This document shows, piece after piece, positions 44,213-55,962 of a stretch of DNA of 64,000 nucleotides. How positions within the stretch are numbered: the stretch's first letter is position 1; the number at the start of each line of letters is the position of its first letter. This DNA comes from Azomonas macrocytogenes. GTDB taxonomy: Bacteria; Pseudomonadota; Gammaproteobacteria; Pseudomonadales; Pseudomonadaceae. The notes below the pieces were generated by a model that had not been told where the DNA came from, searched no databases, and saw nothing but the letters and a program-made list of their open reading frames with translations. A program made the translations under genes and the position numbers. The DNA is taken from contig NZ_JACHXI010000001.1 of NCBI RefSeq assembly GCF_014191985.1, positions 62,001-126,000 of the forward strand, in the 5' to 3' direction.

Positions 44213-47200
44213 GTGTCCGTATTGCGCCTTCCGCCTATGCCCGCCGCCAGTGGCAAACAACACTGGGGAAATCTGTCCGGAGCCACGCTCAGCCTGGCCA
44301 TCGCCGAGGCAGCCAGTGCTGCTGAACGCTTCACGCTGTTGCTCACTCCGGATAGCCAGAGCGCCGAACGTCTCGAAGAAGAGTTGGCGTTCTTCGCTCC
44401 GGAATTGCCTGTCCTGCATTTTCCCGACCGGGAAACCCTGCCCTACGATCTGTTTTCGCCACACCAGGACATCATTTCCCAGCGCGTCGATACCCTCTAC
44501 AAGCTACCCGGCCTGCGCAACGGTGTGCTGGTGGTACCGATCACCACGGCGCTGCATCGCCTGGCGCCCGCACGCTTTCTATTGGGCTCGAGCCTGGTTC
44601 TGGATATCGGCCAGCGGCTGGATGTCGAGCAGATGCGCGCGCAATTGGAGGCGGCCGGCTACCGCTGCGTGGAAACCGTCTACGAACATGGCGAATTCGC
44701 TGTACGCGGTGCGCTGGTCGATCTATTCCCTATGGGTAGCGACTTGCCTTTCCGGATCGACTTGTTCGACGACGAAATAGAAACCTTGCGTACCTTCGAA
44801 CCGGAAACCCAGCGCTCGATCGACAAGGTCGAATCAGTGCGCCTGCTGCCGGCTCGGGAATTTCCGCTGCACAAGGAATCGATCACCGGATTCCGGGCCC
44901 GCTTCCGCGAGCGCTTCGATGTGGACTTTCGCCGCTGCCCGATCTACCAGGATCTAACCAGCGGGATCACGCCTGCCGGTATCGAGTATTACCTGCCGCT
45001 GTTCTTCGACGAAACCTCGACCCTGTTCGATTATCTACCGGCCGATACCCAGGTGTTTTCCCTGCCGGGCATAGAGCAGGCTGCCGAAAACTTCTGGAGC
45101 GACGTACGCAATCGCTACGAGGAACGCCGCTACGATCTGGAACGCCCGCTGCTGCCGCCGGCAGACCTGTTCGTCCCGGTGGAGGATTGCTTCGCCCGCC
45201 TCAAACGCTGGCCGCGCGTGGTAGCCGACCAAGGCGACGTGGAACCCGGCGTCGGGTGCGAACGCTTTCCGGCCAGTACCCTGCCGGAGCTCTCTATCGA
45301 GGGCAAAGCCAGTGAGCCGCTCGGTGCCTTGCGCCGCTATCTGGACAGCTTTCCCGGCCGGGTCCTGTTTACCGCTGAATCGGCCGGTCGCCGCGAAGTG
45401 CTGCTGGAACTGCTGGCACGCCTGAAGATCCGCCCGCAGGAAGTCGACGGCTGGCCGGGCTTTCTGGCCAGCCCCGAACGCCTGGCGATTACCATTGCCG
45501 CTCCAGCGCAGGGACTGCAGTTCGAAGAGCTGGCGGTCATCGCCGAAAGCCAGCTGTTCGGCCAACGGGTAATGCAGCGCCGCCGCCGGGAAAAGAGTCG
45601 CGACAGCGGCGACAATGTCGTCAAGAACCTCACCGAGCTGCGCGAAGGCGCCCCGGTGGTGCATCTGGATCATGGCGTAGGACGTTACCTGGGCCTGGTG
45701 ACCCTGGAGGTCGAGGGGCAGGCGGCAGAATTTCTCATGCTGCAATATGCCGAAGAGGCCAAGCTCTACGTTCCGGTCGCCAATCTGCACTTGATCGCCC
45801 GCTACACCGGCAGCGATGACGCCCTCGCCCCGCTGCACCGCCTCGGTTCCGAGCAATGGCAGAAAGCCCGCCGCAAGGCCGCTGAACAGGTGCGCGACGT
45901 AGCCGCCGAACTGCTCGATATCTATGCCCGCCGCGCCGCCCGCAAGGGCTTCGCCTTCATGGATCCGACAGCCGACTACGAAACCTTCAGTGCCGGTTTC
46001 CCCTTTGAGGAAACCCCCGACCAACAAACGGCCATCGAGGCAGTACGCACCGATATGCTTGCCGCCAAGCCCATGGATCGCCTGGTCTGCGGCGATGTCG
46101 GCTTCGGCAAGACCGAAGTTGCCATGCGCGCCGCGTTCATCGCTGTCCACAGCGGCCGCCAGGTTGCCGTGCTGGTACCCACCACCCTGCTCGCCCAACA
46201 GCACTACAACAGCTTTCGCGACCGCTTTGCCGACTGGCCGGTGACGGTCGAGGTCATGAGCCGCTTCAAATCGGCCAAAGATGTAGACAAGGCCATCGCC
46301 GAGTTGGCCGAAGGCAAGATCGATATCGTCATCGGCACGCACAAGCTGCTGCAAGGCGATGTGAAGTTCAAGAATTTGGGCCTGGCGATCATCGACGAAG
46401 AGCACCGTTTCGGCGTACGCCACAAGGAGCAGCTAAAAGCTCTGCGCAGCGAGGTGGATATCCTTACGCTGACTGCCACACCGATCCCGCGTACCCTGAA
46501 CATGGCGGTTTCCGGCATGCGTGACCTGTCGATCATCGCCACGCCGCCCGCGCGCCGGTTATCGGTACGCACCTTCGTCATGGAACAGCAAAACGCCGTG
46601 ATCAAGGAAGCGCTGCTGCGCGAGCTGCTGCGCGGCGGCCAGGTCTATTATCTGCACAACGAAGTCAAAAGCATCGAGAAATGCGCCCGCGATCTGGCCG
46701 AACTGGTGCCCGAAGCACGCATCGCCATCGGCCACGGGCAGATGCGCGAGCGCGACCTCGAGCACGTGATGAGCGACTTCTACCACAAACGCTTCAACGT
46801 GCTGGTGGCCTCGACCATCATCGAGACCGGCATCGACGTGCCCAGCGCCAACACCATCATCATCGAGCGCGCCGACAAGTTCGGCCTGGCCCAGTTGCAT
46901 CAACTGCGTGGTCGTGTCGGTCGTAGCCACCACCAGGCCTACGCCTATCTGCTCACGCCACCGAAAAAGCAGATGACCGACGATGCGCAAAAGCGCCTAG
47001 AGGCTATCGCTGGTGCCCAGGACCTGGGTGCCGGTTTCATCCTCGCTACTCACGATCTGGAAATTCGCGGTGCTGGCGAGTTGCTCGGCGAAGGTCAGAG
47101 CGGACAGATCCAGGCCGTCGGCTTCACGCTTTACATGGAAATGCTGGAACGCGCGGTCAAGGCCATCCGCAAGGGCGAGGAGCCGAACCTGGAGCAGCCA

Positions 47201-47659
47201 CTGGGTAGCGGCGTGGACATCAATCTACGCGTGCCGGCACTGATTCCCGAGGACTACCTGCCAGATGTGCATGCCCGACTGATTCTTTACAAACGCATCG
47301 CTTCGGCAGAAAGCACAGATTCACTGAAAGAACTGCAGGTCGAGATGATCGACCGTTTCGGCCTGTTGCCCGAACCGACCAAGAACCTGATGCGCCTGAC
47401 GGCATTGAAACAGCATGCCGAACGACTGGGAATCGCCAAAATCGATGCCGGGCCGCAGGGTGGGCGCATCGAATTCACCGGCAACACCTGCGTTGATCCG
47501 CTGGTTCTGGTCAAACTGATCCAGACACAGCCCAACCGCTATCGACTGGAAGGCGCTACGCTATTCAAGTTCCAGGTACCCATGGAGCGTCCGGAAGATC
47601 GCTTCGATATCCTCGAAGCTCTCGTGGAACGCCTTAATCCTGCGGACAAAAACGAATGA
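44213..47659 (+). CDS. mfd: Transcription-repair coupling factor
   Basis: Removes RNA polymerase stalled at lesions and recruits UvrA. The GTG at 44213 gives VSVLRLPPMPAASGKQHWG and 1148 residues, the exact length of P. aeruginosa Mfd. The UvrB-homology part is at 1-350. The RNA polymerase interaction domain follows (VHLDHGVGRYLGL). Translocase motifs are CGDVGFGKTEVAMRA, IIDEEHRFGV, TATPIPRTLNM and LRGRVGRSHHQAYAYLL. The TRCF C-terminal domain is complete. Coupled to csiV by a 4-base overlap. Confidence 0.96.
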   Translation: MSVLRLPPMPAASGKQHWGNLSGATLSLAIAEAASAAERFTLLLTPDSQSAERLEEELAFFAPELPVLHFPDRETLPYDLFSPHQDIISQRVDTLYKLPGLRNGVLVVPITTALHRLAPARFLLGSSLVLDIGQRLDVEQMRAQLEAAGYRCVETVYEHGEFAVRGALVDLFPMGSDLPFRIDLFDDEIETLRTFEPETQRSIDKVESVRLLPAREFPLHKESITGFRARFRERFDVDFRRCPIYQDLTSGITPAGIEYYLPLFFDETSTLFDYLPADTQVFSLPGIEQAAENFWSDVRNRYEERRYDLERPLLPPADLFVPVEDCFARLKRWPRVVADQGDVEPGVGCERFPASTLPELSIEGKASEPLGALRRYLDSFPGRVLFTAESAGRREVLLELLARLKIRPQEVDGWPGFLASPERLAITIAAPAQGLQFEELAVIAESQLFGQRVMQRRRREKSRDSGDNVVKNLTELREGAPVVHLDHGVGRYLGLVTLEVEGQAAEFLMLQYAEEAKLYVPVANLHLIARYTGSDDALAPLHRLGSEQWQKARRKAAEQVRDVAAELLDIYARRAARKGFAFMDPTADYETFSAGFPFEETPDQQTAIEAVRTDMLAAKPMDRLVCGDVGFGKTEVAMRAAFIAVHSGRQVAVLVPTTLLAQQHYNSFRDRFADWPVTVEVMSRFKSAKDVDKAIAELAEGKIDIVIGTHKLLQGDVKFKNLGLAIIDEEHRFGVRHKEQLKALRSEVDILTLTATPIPRTLNMAVSGMRDLSIIATPPARRLSVRTFVMEQQNAVIKEALLRELLRGGQVYYLHNEVKSIEKCARDLAELVPEARIAIGHGQMRERDLEHVMSDFYHKRFNVLVASTIIETGIDVPSANTIIIERADKFGLAQLHQLRGRVGRSHHQAYAYLLTPPKKQMTDDAQKRLEAIAGAQDLGAGFILATHDLEIRGAGELLGEGQSGQIQAVGFTLYMEMLERAVKAIRKGEEPNLEQPLGSGVDINLRVPALIPEDYLPDVHARLILYKRIASAESTDSLKELQVEMIDRFGLLPEPTKNLMRLTALKQHAERLGIAKIDAGPQGGRIEFTGNTCVDPLVLVKLIQTQPNRYRLEGATLFKFQVPMERPEDRFDILEALVERLNPADKNE

Positions 47660-48183
47660 AAGGGATGCGCCTTTTTCTTGCTCTTCTAACGTTGGGCAGT
47701 CCACTGGCGCAGGCCGAGCAGTTTTTTCACGTCGAGCTGGTCTTTTTCCGGTATACGCATGCCCCACTGGACAACGGCCAGCCGGCACCTGACGACTGGG
47801 CGCAGGGTACCGAGCCGCTCGCTGCAAGCAATCTTCAAGCCCCCAGGCTGGTGCAGAAAACCCTGGGCCTGACCGCCGAAAAGGGCTACACGATCCTGCT
47901 GCACAAGGCCTGGCGGCAAGAATTGTCCGAGATACCGGTGAATATTGCCGTACATGGCACAAATCCCCGGCTCGAGCTTTTTCCGGTGCAGGGCAAACTG
48001 CGCCTCAATGTAACGAAACAGATCGATGCCGACGCCAGTTTCTGGGTCAATCGTTTTGATACCCAGGGTCGGCTCATCGGTACCGAAAGCCTGATCCAGA
48101 AAATGCGCCTGCTACATTCGGGCGAGCTGTATTACCTGGATCATGGCAGCCTGGGCTTGCTGATCCAGGTAACCCGACTTTAA
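47656..48183 (+). CDS. CsiV-family periplasmic protein
   Basis: The 175-residue protein has a signal peptide MKGMRLFLALLTLGSPLAQA. The body FFHVELVFFRYTHAP, then LRLNVTKQIDADASFWVN and ESLIQKMRLLHSGELYYLDH, matches the CsiV family (peptidoglycan-binding activator of the Vibrio DncV-interacting system in one case). Its role in Pseudomonas is unknown. The start overlaps the mfd stop, an arrangement conserved in the genus. Confidence 0.85.
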   Translation: MKGMRLFLALLTLGSPLAQAEQFFHVELVFFRYTHAPLDNGQPAPDDWAQGTEPLAASNLQAPRLVQKTLGLTAEKGYTILLHKAWRQELSEIPVNIAVHGTNPRLELFPVQGKLRLNVTKQIDADASFWVNRFDTQGRLIGTESLIQKMRLLHSGELYYLDHGSLGLLIQVTRL

Positions 48184-48202
48184 GCAAACACAGGCCCGCG
48201 AA

Positions 48203-50566
48203 ATGTCCGACGCTTCCAAGCAGCATTCGCCACCAGCCAGTCAATCGGCAGCTGACGCAACCGAAGAAACGTCTCTCGACGATCTGCAACCGACTGCCCA
48301 ACTCAGCCTTGGTACCCATCGTTTCATCAATTACCAGCCCGGTAACAGGCGCATGGTCAATGAACAGCAGCATCGGGCCGGCCTCAGTTTTCTATATGCC
48401 GACATTCGTGTCTGGGGCAAGGCCAAGGCCGGTGAACAAATCCGCTACAGAACGGATGAGCACTCTCTGAGCATCGCTCGCCAGCCAAAAAGCGAGCAGG
48501 CCTTGCGCCAGGAGCTGCAGGCGCTCGGTTTCAGCCCTGCCTTGCGCCAGAGCCAGGCCTTGCCCAAAGACTCGGCAGAAATGTACGAGCTGCCCAACGA
48601 CGCGGCCTGGCTGCGCTTCGCCCAGGAACAGTTGCCTCTTCTGCGCAGCCAGGGCTGGCGGATCGATATCCAGCCCGGCTTCAATTTCGAGCTGCTGACG
48701 GTGGATGACTGGTATGCGGACGTGACGGAATCCAGCGAATCGAGTTGGTTCGATCTGGAAGTAGGCATCGTGGTGAAAGGCGAACGTCTCAGTCTGCTGC
48801 CGATCCTGCTCAAGGTGATCCGCTCCACACCGACCTTGCTCGACCCTACCTTTCTTGCTCGCAAAAACGATGACGAACCGCTGCGCTTGCAACTGCACAA
48901 ACGCGCCGATGACGCTCACGCACCACAGGTAGCACTGCCTTTCGGGCGCCTGAAACCTATCCTGGGCCTGCTTGCCGAGTTCCACCTGCGCGAACAATCA
49001 AGCGAACCGACACTACGCATGCGCCGCGCCGATGCCGCGCGCCTCGCCCAGCTCGACAGGCTCGATCTGCACTGGCGGGGCGGTGAACAGCTGCTCGACT
49101 TTGCCCGCCGCCTGCGCGACTACCGCCAGCAGGCAGTGACAACACCGGCAGGCTTGCAGGCCGAGCTGCGGCCCTATCAACTGGAAGGCCTGCGCTGGAT
49201 GCAAACCCTGCGCACCCTGGAAATCGGCGGCATCCTCGCCGACGACATGGGGCTGGGTAAAACGCTGCAGACACTGGCTCACCTGCTGACGGAAAAACAG
49301 GCCGGCAGGCTCGACCGACCGGCATTGGTGGTCATGCCCACCAGCCTGATTCCTAATTGGGAAGACGAGGCCGCCCGTTTCGCCCCGCAACTCAAGCTAC
49401 TCACCCTGCATGGTCCGGCCAGGCAGCAATATTTCGGCCAGCTCGCCAGCTACGACCTGCTGCTGACCACCTATGCCCTACTGCCCAGAGATATCGAAAA
49501 GCTGGCCGAACATCCCCTGCACCTGCTGATTCTCGACGAGGCGCAGAACATCAAGAACGCCTCCAGCAAAGCGGCCCTGGCTGTCAGTCGGCTTCCTACA
49601 CGACATCGCCTGTGCCTGACCGGCACCCCCCTGGAAAATCACCTGGGCGAACTCTGGTCGCTATTCCACTTCCTCATGCCAGGCTGGCTGGGCGACACGG
49701 CCACCTTCAAGCGCGACTATCGCACCCCGATCGAAAAGCACGGCGACAATACCCGCTTGCAGCACCTCAGCGCACGGATCAAACCCTTCCTGCTCAGACG
49801 CAGGAAGGAAGACGTGGCCAGCGAATTGCCACCAAAAAACGAAATCGTGCACTGGGTCGAACTCAGTCCGGCGCAACGCGATCTCTACGAGACCGTGCGC
49901 TTGGCCATGGACCGCAAGGTTCGCGACGAAATCGAACACAAGGGGCTGGCCCGCAGCCAGCTCGTCATCTTCGATGCCCTGCTGCGATTACGGCAGGTTT
50001 GCTGTGATCTGCGCCTGATCAAGACAATGACCAAGCGGCCGAGCGGTGGCAGCTCTGGCAAGCTGGACAGCCTGCTGGAAATGCTCGAAGAACTACTGGC
50101 CGAGGGGCGTCGCGTACTGCTGTTTTCGCAATTCACCTCGATGCTGGCCCTGATCGGCGAGGAACTGGAGCAACGCGGCCTGCACTATGTCCAGATCACC
50201 GGCAAGACCAGTGACCGCCGCACCCCCGTGAAACGCTTCCAGAACGGCGAAGTGCAGCTGTTTCTGATCAGCCTCAAGGCCGGCGGGACCGGGCTCAACC
50301 TGACCGCCGCCGACACCGTCATCCACTATGACCCCTGGTGGAATCCGGCAGCCCAGGACCAGGCGACCGACCGCGCTTACCGTATTGGGCAGGACAAGCC
50401 TGTGTTCGTCTACAAGTTGATCGCGCGCGGCACGGTGGAAGAAAAGATCCAGCAGTTGCAGAAACGCAAGGCAGCGCTCGCCGCTAACGTACTGGAACAG
50501 GACGGCAGCAGCGACTGGCAACTGGAACAGAGCGACATCGATGCACTATTGGCACCGTTGCCCTGA
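48203..50566 (+). CDS. SNF2-family ATP-dependent helicase/translocase
   Basis: The 787 residues consist of an uncharacterised N-terminal 300 residues and a Swi2/Snf2 motor: LADDMGLGKTLQTLAHLL (Walker A), LDEAQNIKNASSK (DEAQ box) and LTGTPLENHLGELW. The second lobe has LFSQFTSMLALIGEEL, LKAGGTGLNLTAADTVIH and DQATDRAYRIGQDKPVFVYKL. It resembles RapA/HepA-related bacterial Snf2 proteins without the RapA-specific domains. Likely remodels a nucleoprotein complex. Target unknown. Confidence 0.93.
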   Translation: MSDASKQHSPPASQSAADATEETSLDDLQPTAQLSLGTHRFINYQPGNRRMVNEQQHRAGLSFLYADIRVWGKAKAGEQIRYRTDEHSLSIARQPKSEQALRQELQALGFSPALRQSQALPKDSAEMYELPNDAAWLRFAQEQLPLLRSQGWRIDIQPGFNFELLTVDDWYADVTESSESSWFDLEVGIVVKGERLSLLPILLKVIRSTPTLLDPTFLARKNDDEPLRLQLHKRADDAHAPQVALPFGRLKPILGLLAEFHLREQSSEPTLRMRRADAARLAQLDRLDLHWRGGEQLLDFARRLRDYRQQAVTTPAGLQAELRPYQLEGLRWMQTLRTLEIGGILADDMGLGKTLQTLAHLLTEKQAGRLDRPALVVMPTSLIPNWEDEAARFAPQLKLLTLHGPARQQYFGQLASYDLLLTTYALLPRDIEKLAEHPLHLLILDEAQNIKNASSKAALAVSRLPTRHRLCLTGTPLENHLGELWSLFHFLMPGWLGDTATFKRDYRTPIEKHGDNTRLQHLSARIKPFLLRRRKEDVASELPPKNEIVHWVELSPAQRDLYETVRLAMDRKVRDEIEHKGLARSQLVIFDALLRLRQVCCDLRLIKTMTKRPSGGSSGKLDSLLEMLEELLAEGRRVLLFSQFTSMLALIGEELEQRGLHYVQITGKTSDRRTPVKRFQNGEVQLFLISLKAGGTGLNLTAADTVIHYDPWWNPAAQDQATDRAYRIGQDKPVFVYKLIARGTVEEKIQQLQKRKAALAANVLEQDGSSDWQLEQSDIDALLAPLP

Positions 50567-50579
50567 ATATTTCAGCAAA

Positions 50580-52350
<1,771 letters not shown>

Positions 52351-52360
52351 TGCTAAATCC

Positions 52361-52885
52361 TTATTCGATGACAGCTTGCAACCACGTCGGGCAGGATGCT
52401 TGCTCGATACGCACCGGGCAATGTACCGGAACCTTCGGGAAAAGCTCGATCAGATCGCTGTTACGCAGCCGAATGCACCCATGCGAAAGCGGCACGCCCA
52501 TCGGCTCGACATCTGCCGTGCCGTGCAAATAGATATAACGGCGAAAGGTATCCACCTTGCCCATACGATTGAACCCTGGCTCGCAACCGCTGAGCCAGAG
52601 AATACGGGAGAGAATCCAGTCGCGACCGGGAAAGGCTTCGTGCAACTCGCTAGACCAGATCTCGCCGGTCCAGCGCCGCCCGCGCAGCACTGCACCGGTA
52701 GGCAGCCCGGCACCAATACACGCGCGCACCTGGTGCAAACCACGCGGCGTGCAATTGGAGCCATTGAGCTCGCCGGCTCCATTCAGAGCAGTCGATACCG
52801 GCAAGCGCACCACCAACCTGCCGGCAGAAAAACCGTAGAGCACCTGATCGGTAAGGGAAATATGCAGCAGATCGAGAAAATTCAT
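52361..52885 (-). CDS. L,D-transpeptidase (YkuD domain)
   Basis: 174 residues from the ATG at 52885 (MNFLDLLHISLTDQVLYG). The active site HGTADVEPMGVPLSHGCIRLRN carries the catalytic Cys and His. It has no signal peptide, as noted for the nagZ-linked homologue in Pseudomonas, so it may be a cytoplasmic L,D-carboxypeptidase-like enzyme acting in recycling (inference). Confidence 0.9.
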   Translation of the reverse strand: MNFLDLLHISLTDQVLYGFSAGRLVVRLPVSTALNGAGELNGSNCTPRGLHQVRACIGAGLPTGAVLRGRRWTGEIWSSELHEAFPGRDWILSRILWLSGCEPGFNRMGKVDTFRRYIYLHGTADVEPMGVPLSHGCIRLRNSDLIELFPKVPVHCPVRIEQASCPTWLQAVIE

Positions 52886-52911
52886 GCGCAACCTGGCTTC
52901 ATAGGGGGATA

Positions 52912-53619
52912 TCAAGGCTTGGTCGACCGTGAAGGCGACTTGCACAGGCACGCTTGTGCGTCGATCAGCGACGATTCCAGCAAACTGCTCGGCGCTCGCA
53001 TACCTGCGGCCAGGAAAGGCACCATCATTTTAATTACCTTATCGATAGAAATATCGATACCGAAATCGCTTTGCATCATCGCCTGCAAGGCTTTACTGCC
53101 GGACATGCTGAAAGCCGAGGCTCCCAGCATGAAATATACTCGCCAGAACAGTTCGACCGGCGGTATCTGCGGGGCTGCTTCTTGAACTAGCGCCATGTAT
53201 CGTCGGAAAACCCTGCCATACATATCATTAAGGTAATAGCGCAGGTGGCCCTGGCTTTCGCTGAAAGCCAGCCCAACCAAGCGCATGAAGGTCGAAAGAT
53301 CGTCGTCTCGGCCGAGTCTGGCGACCAGCGCTTGCTCGACCAGCATCTCGAGCAACTCCTCGATCGAGGCGATTTTTGTGGGTCGCAGCGTTTCGCGACG
53401 ATCCAGTTCGCGCTCGAGACTGGCACAAAAGGGGTTGAGAAAGCGTGAAAAGACCGCCTGGATCAGCGCCTTCTTCGAGCCGAAGTGATAGTTCACTGCC
53501 GCAAGATTTACATTTGCCTTGCTGGTGATCGAACGCAGCGAAGTTTCAGCGAAACCTTTCTCGGCGAACAGCTGTTCGGCAGCATCCAAAATGCGCCGCA
53601 CGGTTTCAGACTGCGCCAT
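52912..53619 (-). CDS. psrA: TetR-family fatty-acid-responsive regulator PsrA
   Basis: 235 residues: the TetR HTH TVRRILDAAEQLFAEKGFAE, then SLRSITSKANVNLAAVNYHF, and a C-terminal ligand domain. PsrA binds long-chain fatty acids, represses itself and fadBA, and activates rpoS. The position between nagZ/ldt and lexA is the Pseudomonas one. Confidence 0.94.
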   Translation of the reverse strand: MAQSETVRRILDAAEQLFAEKGFAETSLRSITSKANVNLAAVNYHFGSKKALIQAVFSRFLNPFCASLERELDRRETLRPTKIASIEELLEMLVEQALVARLGRDDDLSTFMRLVGLAFSESQGHLRYYLNDMYGRVFRRYMALVQEAAPQIPPVELFWRVYFMLGASAFSMSGSKALQAMMQSDFGIDISIDKVIKMMVPFLAAGMRAPSSLLESSLIDAQACLCKSPSRSTKP

Positions 53620-53635
53620 GACTCTCCCCAGGAAG

Positions 53636-53649
53636 CGAACAGCCGTTTA
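53636..53649. promoter_or_regulatory. PsrA operator candidate upstream of psrA
   Basis: CGAAC-AGCC-GTTTA fits the PsrA half-site pattern (G/C)AAAC-N4-GTTT(G/C) with two end changes and lies 17-30 bases before the psrA ATG. A sister site lies upstream of fadB (62958-62971). Confidence 0.6.
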
Positions 53650-53749
53650 AAACTATCGTCCGGCTTCATTCGAGTCAACGTCACCCAAACCCTGTTCCGA
53701 CTACCGAAATTGTCGGGCACAACCTTGTACTCGGCCACGTTGTTGAAAT

Positions 53750-54625
53750 TCAGACCAGAGTATGTCCTGCCAGACCTTCAAGGACACGCAACGGTGAACG
53801 CTCCGGATAAGCCATGTTGTCCACAGGTAGATAAAACGTCTGCTCCAACATGAAACGGCCACTGAGAACCGCATGCGATGCTTGATCCGAATAAACGATC
53901 CAGGTTTCCCCGGGAGCGAATTCGACCGGGATCTTTGGCACTTTGGCCTGATAGTCAAGATCGGCTTTCATTCGATCATGCAATTGCAGCATGTAATGGT
54001 CATAACTGCTGCGCAGCGATCGAGTAACCTGCATGAACGCCAGCAAACGCGCCTGTAAGACACTCGGCTTCGGCATAAGCGAGAAAAAGTGCCGCGCCAG
54101 CTCTGGAAAAGGCTCGCCGACAATCCAGCGGCGAGAGTCATGCGGATTCAGGTTGTGGAAGAAACGCAGCAATCGACGGCCACTGACCGGAGTAGCCGGG
54201 AAAGCGTCAATATGCAGCCGGGTATCGTCGCGTCGCCATGAACTGGATTTACGTCCAGCGATCTCGGCAGGACGATAGCTGGTACGCCCAACCTGCAAGT
54301 GTCCGCGATAGGGAACGAACAGCGTATCGGCAAGTTGCCGGGTAAGGCTGTTGTAACGTTCGAGCAGCCCGCGAACACACAACTCCAACTGCGGATCGTT
54401 CACACATCCTTTCAGGCTACCGTCGTCGGAATTGTAGCTGATGTTCTTGCGAGCACCGCTGAGCAGCCCCGGCGACAACAGGTCACTTTCCTGATCGAGC
54501 AATGGAAATGGTAGTTGCAAACGCAGAACGCTGCCGGATTCCAAGGCATCCAGAGCCCGTGCGGCGGTCTCCGGTGTCAACCCCGAGTTCCAATTACTCA
54601 TATGGATATTTTCGACAGGATTCAT
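53750..54625 (-). CDS. kdoO: Kdo hydroxylase family protein (Fe(II)/2-oxoglutarate type)
   Basis: 291 residues, close to the 292 of Burkholderia KdoO, which hydroxylates 3-deoxy-D-manno-octulosonic acid of lipid A-Kdo. The double-stranded beta-helix Fe motif is [20 protein letters not shown] (HxD), with a distal His in the [13 protein letters not shown] segment. It starts [15 protein letters not shown] at 54625; a second Met at residue 9 is an alternative. Divergent from lexA. Confidence 0.82.
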   Translation of the reverse strand: MNPVENIHMSNWNSGLTPETAARALDALESGSVLRLQLPFPLLDQESDLLSPGLLSGARKNISYNSDDGSLKGCVNDPQLELCVRGLLERYNSLTRQLADTLFVPYRGHLQVGRTSYRPAEIAGRKSSSWRRDDTRLHIDAFPATPVSGRRLLRFFHNLNPHDSRRWIVGEPFPELARHFFSLMPKPSVLQARLLAFMQVTRSLRSSYDHYMLQLHDRMKADLDYQAKVPKIPVEFAPGETWIVYSDQASHAVLSGRFMLEQTFYLPVDNMAYPERSPLRVLEGLAGHTLV

Positions 54626-54760
54626 AATCGTCCCATTTCGCGTGATGCAATAAATTGTAACCCATCAGCATTTATAATTTCTGCGTCTGACTTTCAACGA
54701 TTGCGGCATAACGGCACGGCCTGGTCCAGTGAGGCCCTTACCCGATTCAGCGAATACGCG

Positions 54761-54793
54761 TTGTCAAGACAGAAATACTGTATACAATCACAG
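54761..54793 (+). promoter_or_regulatory. lexA promoter with overlapping SOS box
   Basis: -35 TTGTCA (54761-54766), 16-base spacer and -10 TACAAT (54783-54788). The LexA box CTGT-ATACAATC-ACAG at 54778-54793 covers the -10, a standard autorepression layout. It ends 33 bases before the lexA ATG. Confidence 0.9.
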
Positions 54794-54826
54794 GCATACT
54801 TTCATAAGAAACAGAAGTTTCAGACA

Positions 54827-55438
54827 ATGATCAAGCTGACGCCCCGACAATCCGAAATCCTTGCATTCATCAGGTGCAGCCTTGAAGAAAACGGCTATCC
54901 ACCCACCCGTGCGGAAATTGCCCAAAAGCTCGGTTTCAAATCTCCCAATGCTGCCGAAGATCATCTCAAGGCACTGGCCCGCAAAGGTGCGATCGAAATC
55001 ACCCCCGGGGCTTCACGTGGGATTCGCATCCCAGAGCTCGAATCTGCTGCTGTAAAAGATCAGGGCCTGCCCATTATCGGCCGCGTTGCCGCAGGTTCGC
55101 CAATCCTGGCGCAGCAACATATCGAGCAATCCTGCCAGATAGATCCGGGTCTGTTTCATCCGCGGGCGGATTTCCTGCTTAGAGTAAAAGGCATGAGCAT
55201 GAAGGATGCCGGCATTCTCGATGGCGATCTGCTTGCCGTGCATGCGACCAACGAAGCCCGCAATGGCCAGATTGTCGTGGCCAGGTTGGATAACGACGTT
55301 ACGGTCAAGCGCTTCAAGCGCGACGGTGACAAGGTCATGTTGTTGGCGGAAAATCCAGAGTTCGATCCGATCGTAGTAGACCTGAAGACTCAGGATCTGG
55401 TGATCGAAGGATTAAGCGTTGGTGTCATTCGACGCTGA
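54827..55438 (+). CDS. lexA: SOS repressor LexA
   Basis: 203 residues from the ATG at 54827 ([15 protein letters not shown]); the longer in-frame stretch upstream runs through the promoter and is not coding. The winged HTH ([24 protein letters not shown]) is followed by the self-cleavage site A89-G90 (GRVAAGS) and the Ser-Lys dyad S124 and K161. No sulA follows; see findings. Confidence 0.97.
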   Translation: MIKLTPRQSEILAFIRCSLEENGYPPTRAEIAQKLGFKSPNAAEDHLKALARKGAIEITPGASRGIRIPELESAAVKDQGLPIIGRVAAGSPILAQQHIEQSCQIDPGLFHPRADFLLRVKGMSMKDAGILDGDLLAVHATNEARNGQIVVARLDNDVTVKRFKRDGDKVMLLAENPEFDPIVVDLKTQDLVIEGLSVGVIRR

Positions 55439-55579
55439 ACGTGACTGGCGCCCAGCTTATGCCGTAGTGATGAACTAGCGCCAATGCCGGCTGATTTTTG
55501 TCCTCTCCTGGGTAATTGACTGGATGAAACTGAACCTGCCGGCTTCTCTCCCGGCATATGCAACTAATGATTTCGGCCT

Positions 55580-55822
55580 TCAGTGCAATACGCGTGGCTC
55601 GTCTTCTCCCTCGAGCTCATCCTGTTCGCCATCGGTCATACGTCCGGCCATCTGCACGCCCGTACTGAACATGGCTTTGGCAACTTCAACATGCTGCCCT
55701 TGCAGAAACTGTTTGGCCTGATCGGAGAAATCCAGCGTGACCAGCACAGCTTCGTCTTCGGCGCGGCGGAGCACCAAGCGTCCGTCCGGTAATTCGACAA
55801 TTTCAAGAAAAGACGTAGGCAT
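55580..55822 (-). CDS. Small conserved hypothetical protein
   Basis: 80 residues, acidic (MPTSFLEIVELPDGRLVLRR, then DEAVLVTLDFSDQAKQFL and a Glu-rich tail). A conserved gene of this size stands in the same place in P. aeruginosa, between sulA and a DUF6586-type gene. No domain recognised. A GGGAGATGA sequence precedes the ATG. Confidence 0.8.
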   Translation of the reverse strand: MPTSFLEIVELPDGRLVLRRAEDEAVLVTLDFSDQAKQFLQGQHVEVAKAMFSTGVQMAGRMTDGEQDELEGEDEPRVLH

Positions 55823-55962
55823 GAGTCATCTCCCTATCAAGGCAGGTATTGTAACAGTCGACTGGTATTGGAACAGGTTTTTGCCCAATTGAAAAATCAG
55901 GTGCATATTTCTGTCATACCATCCTATCGACGCATTTCAGGGATTCCATTACATGCCTTTAT

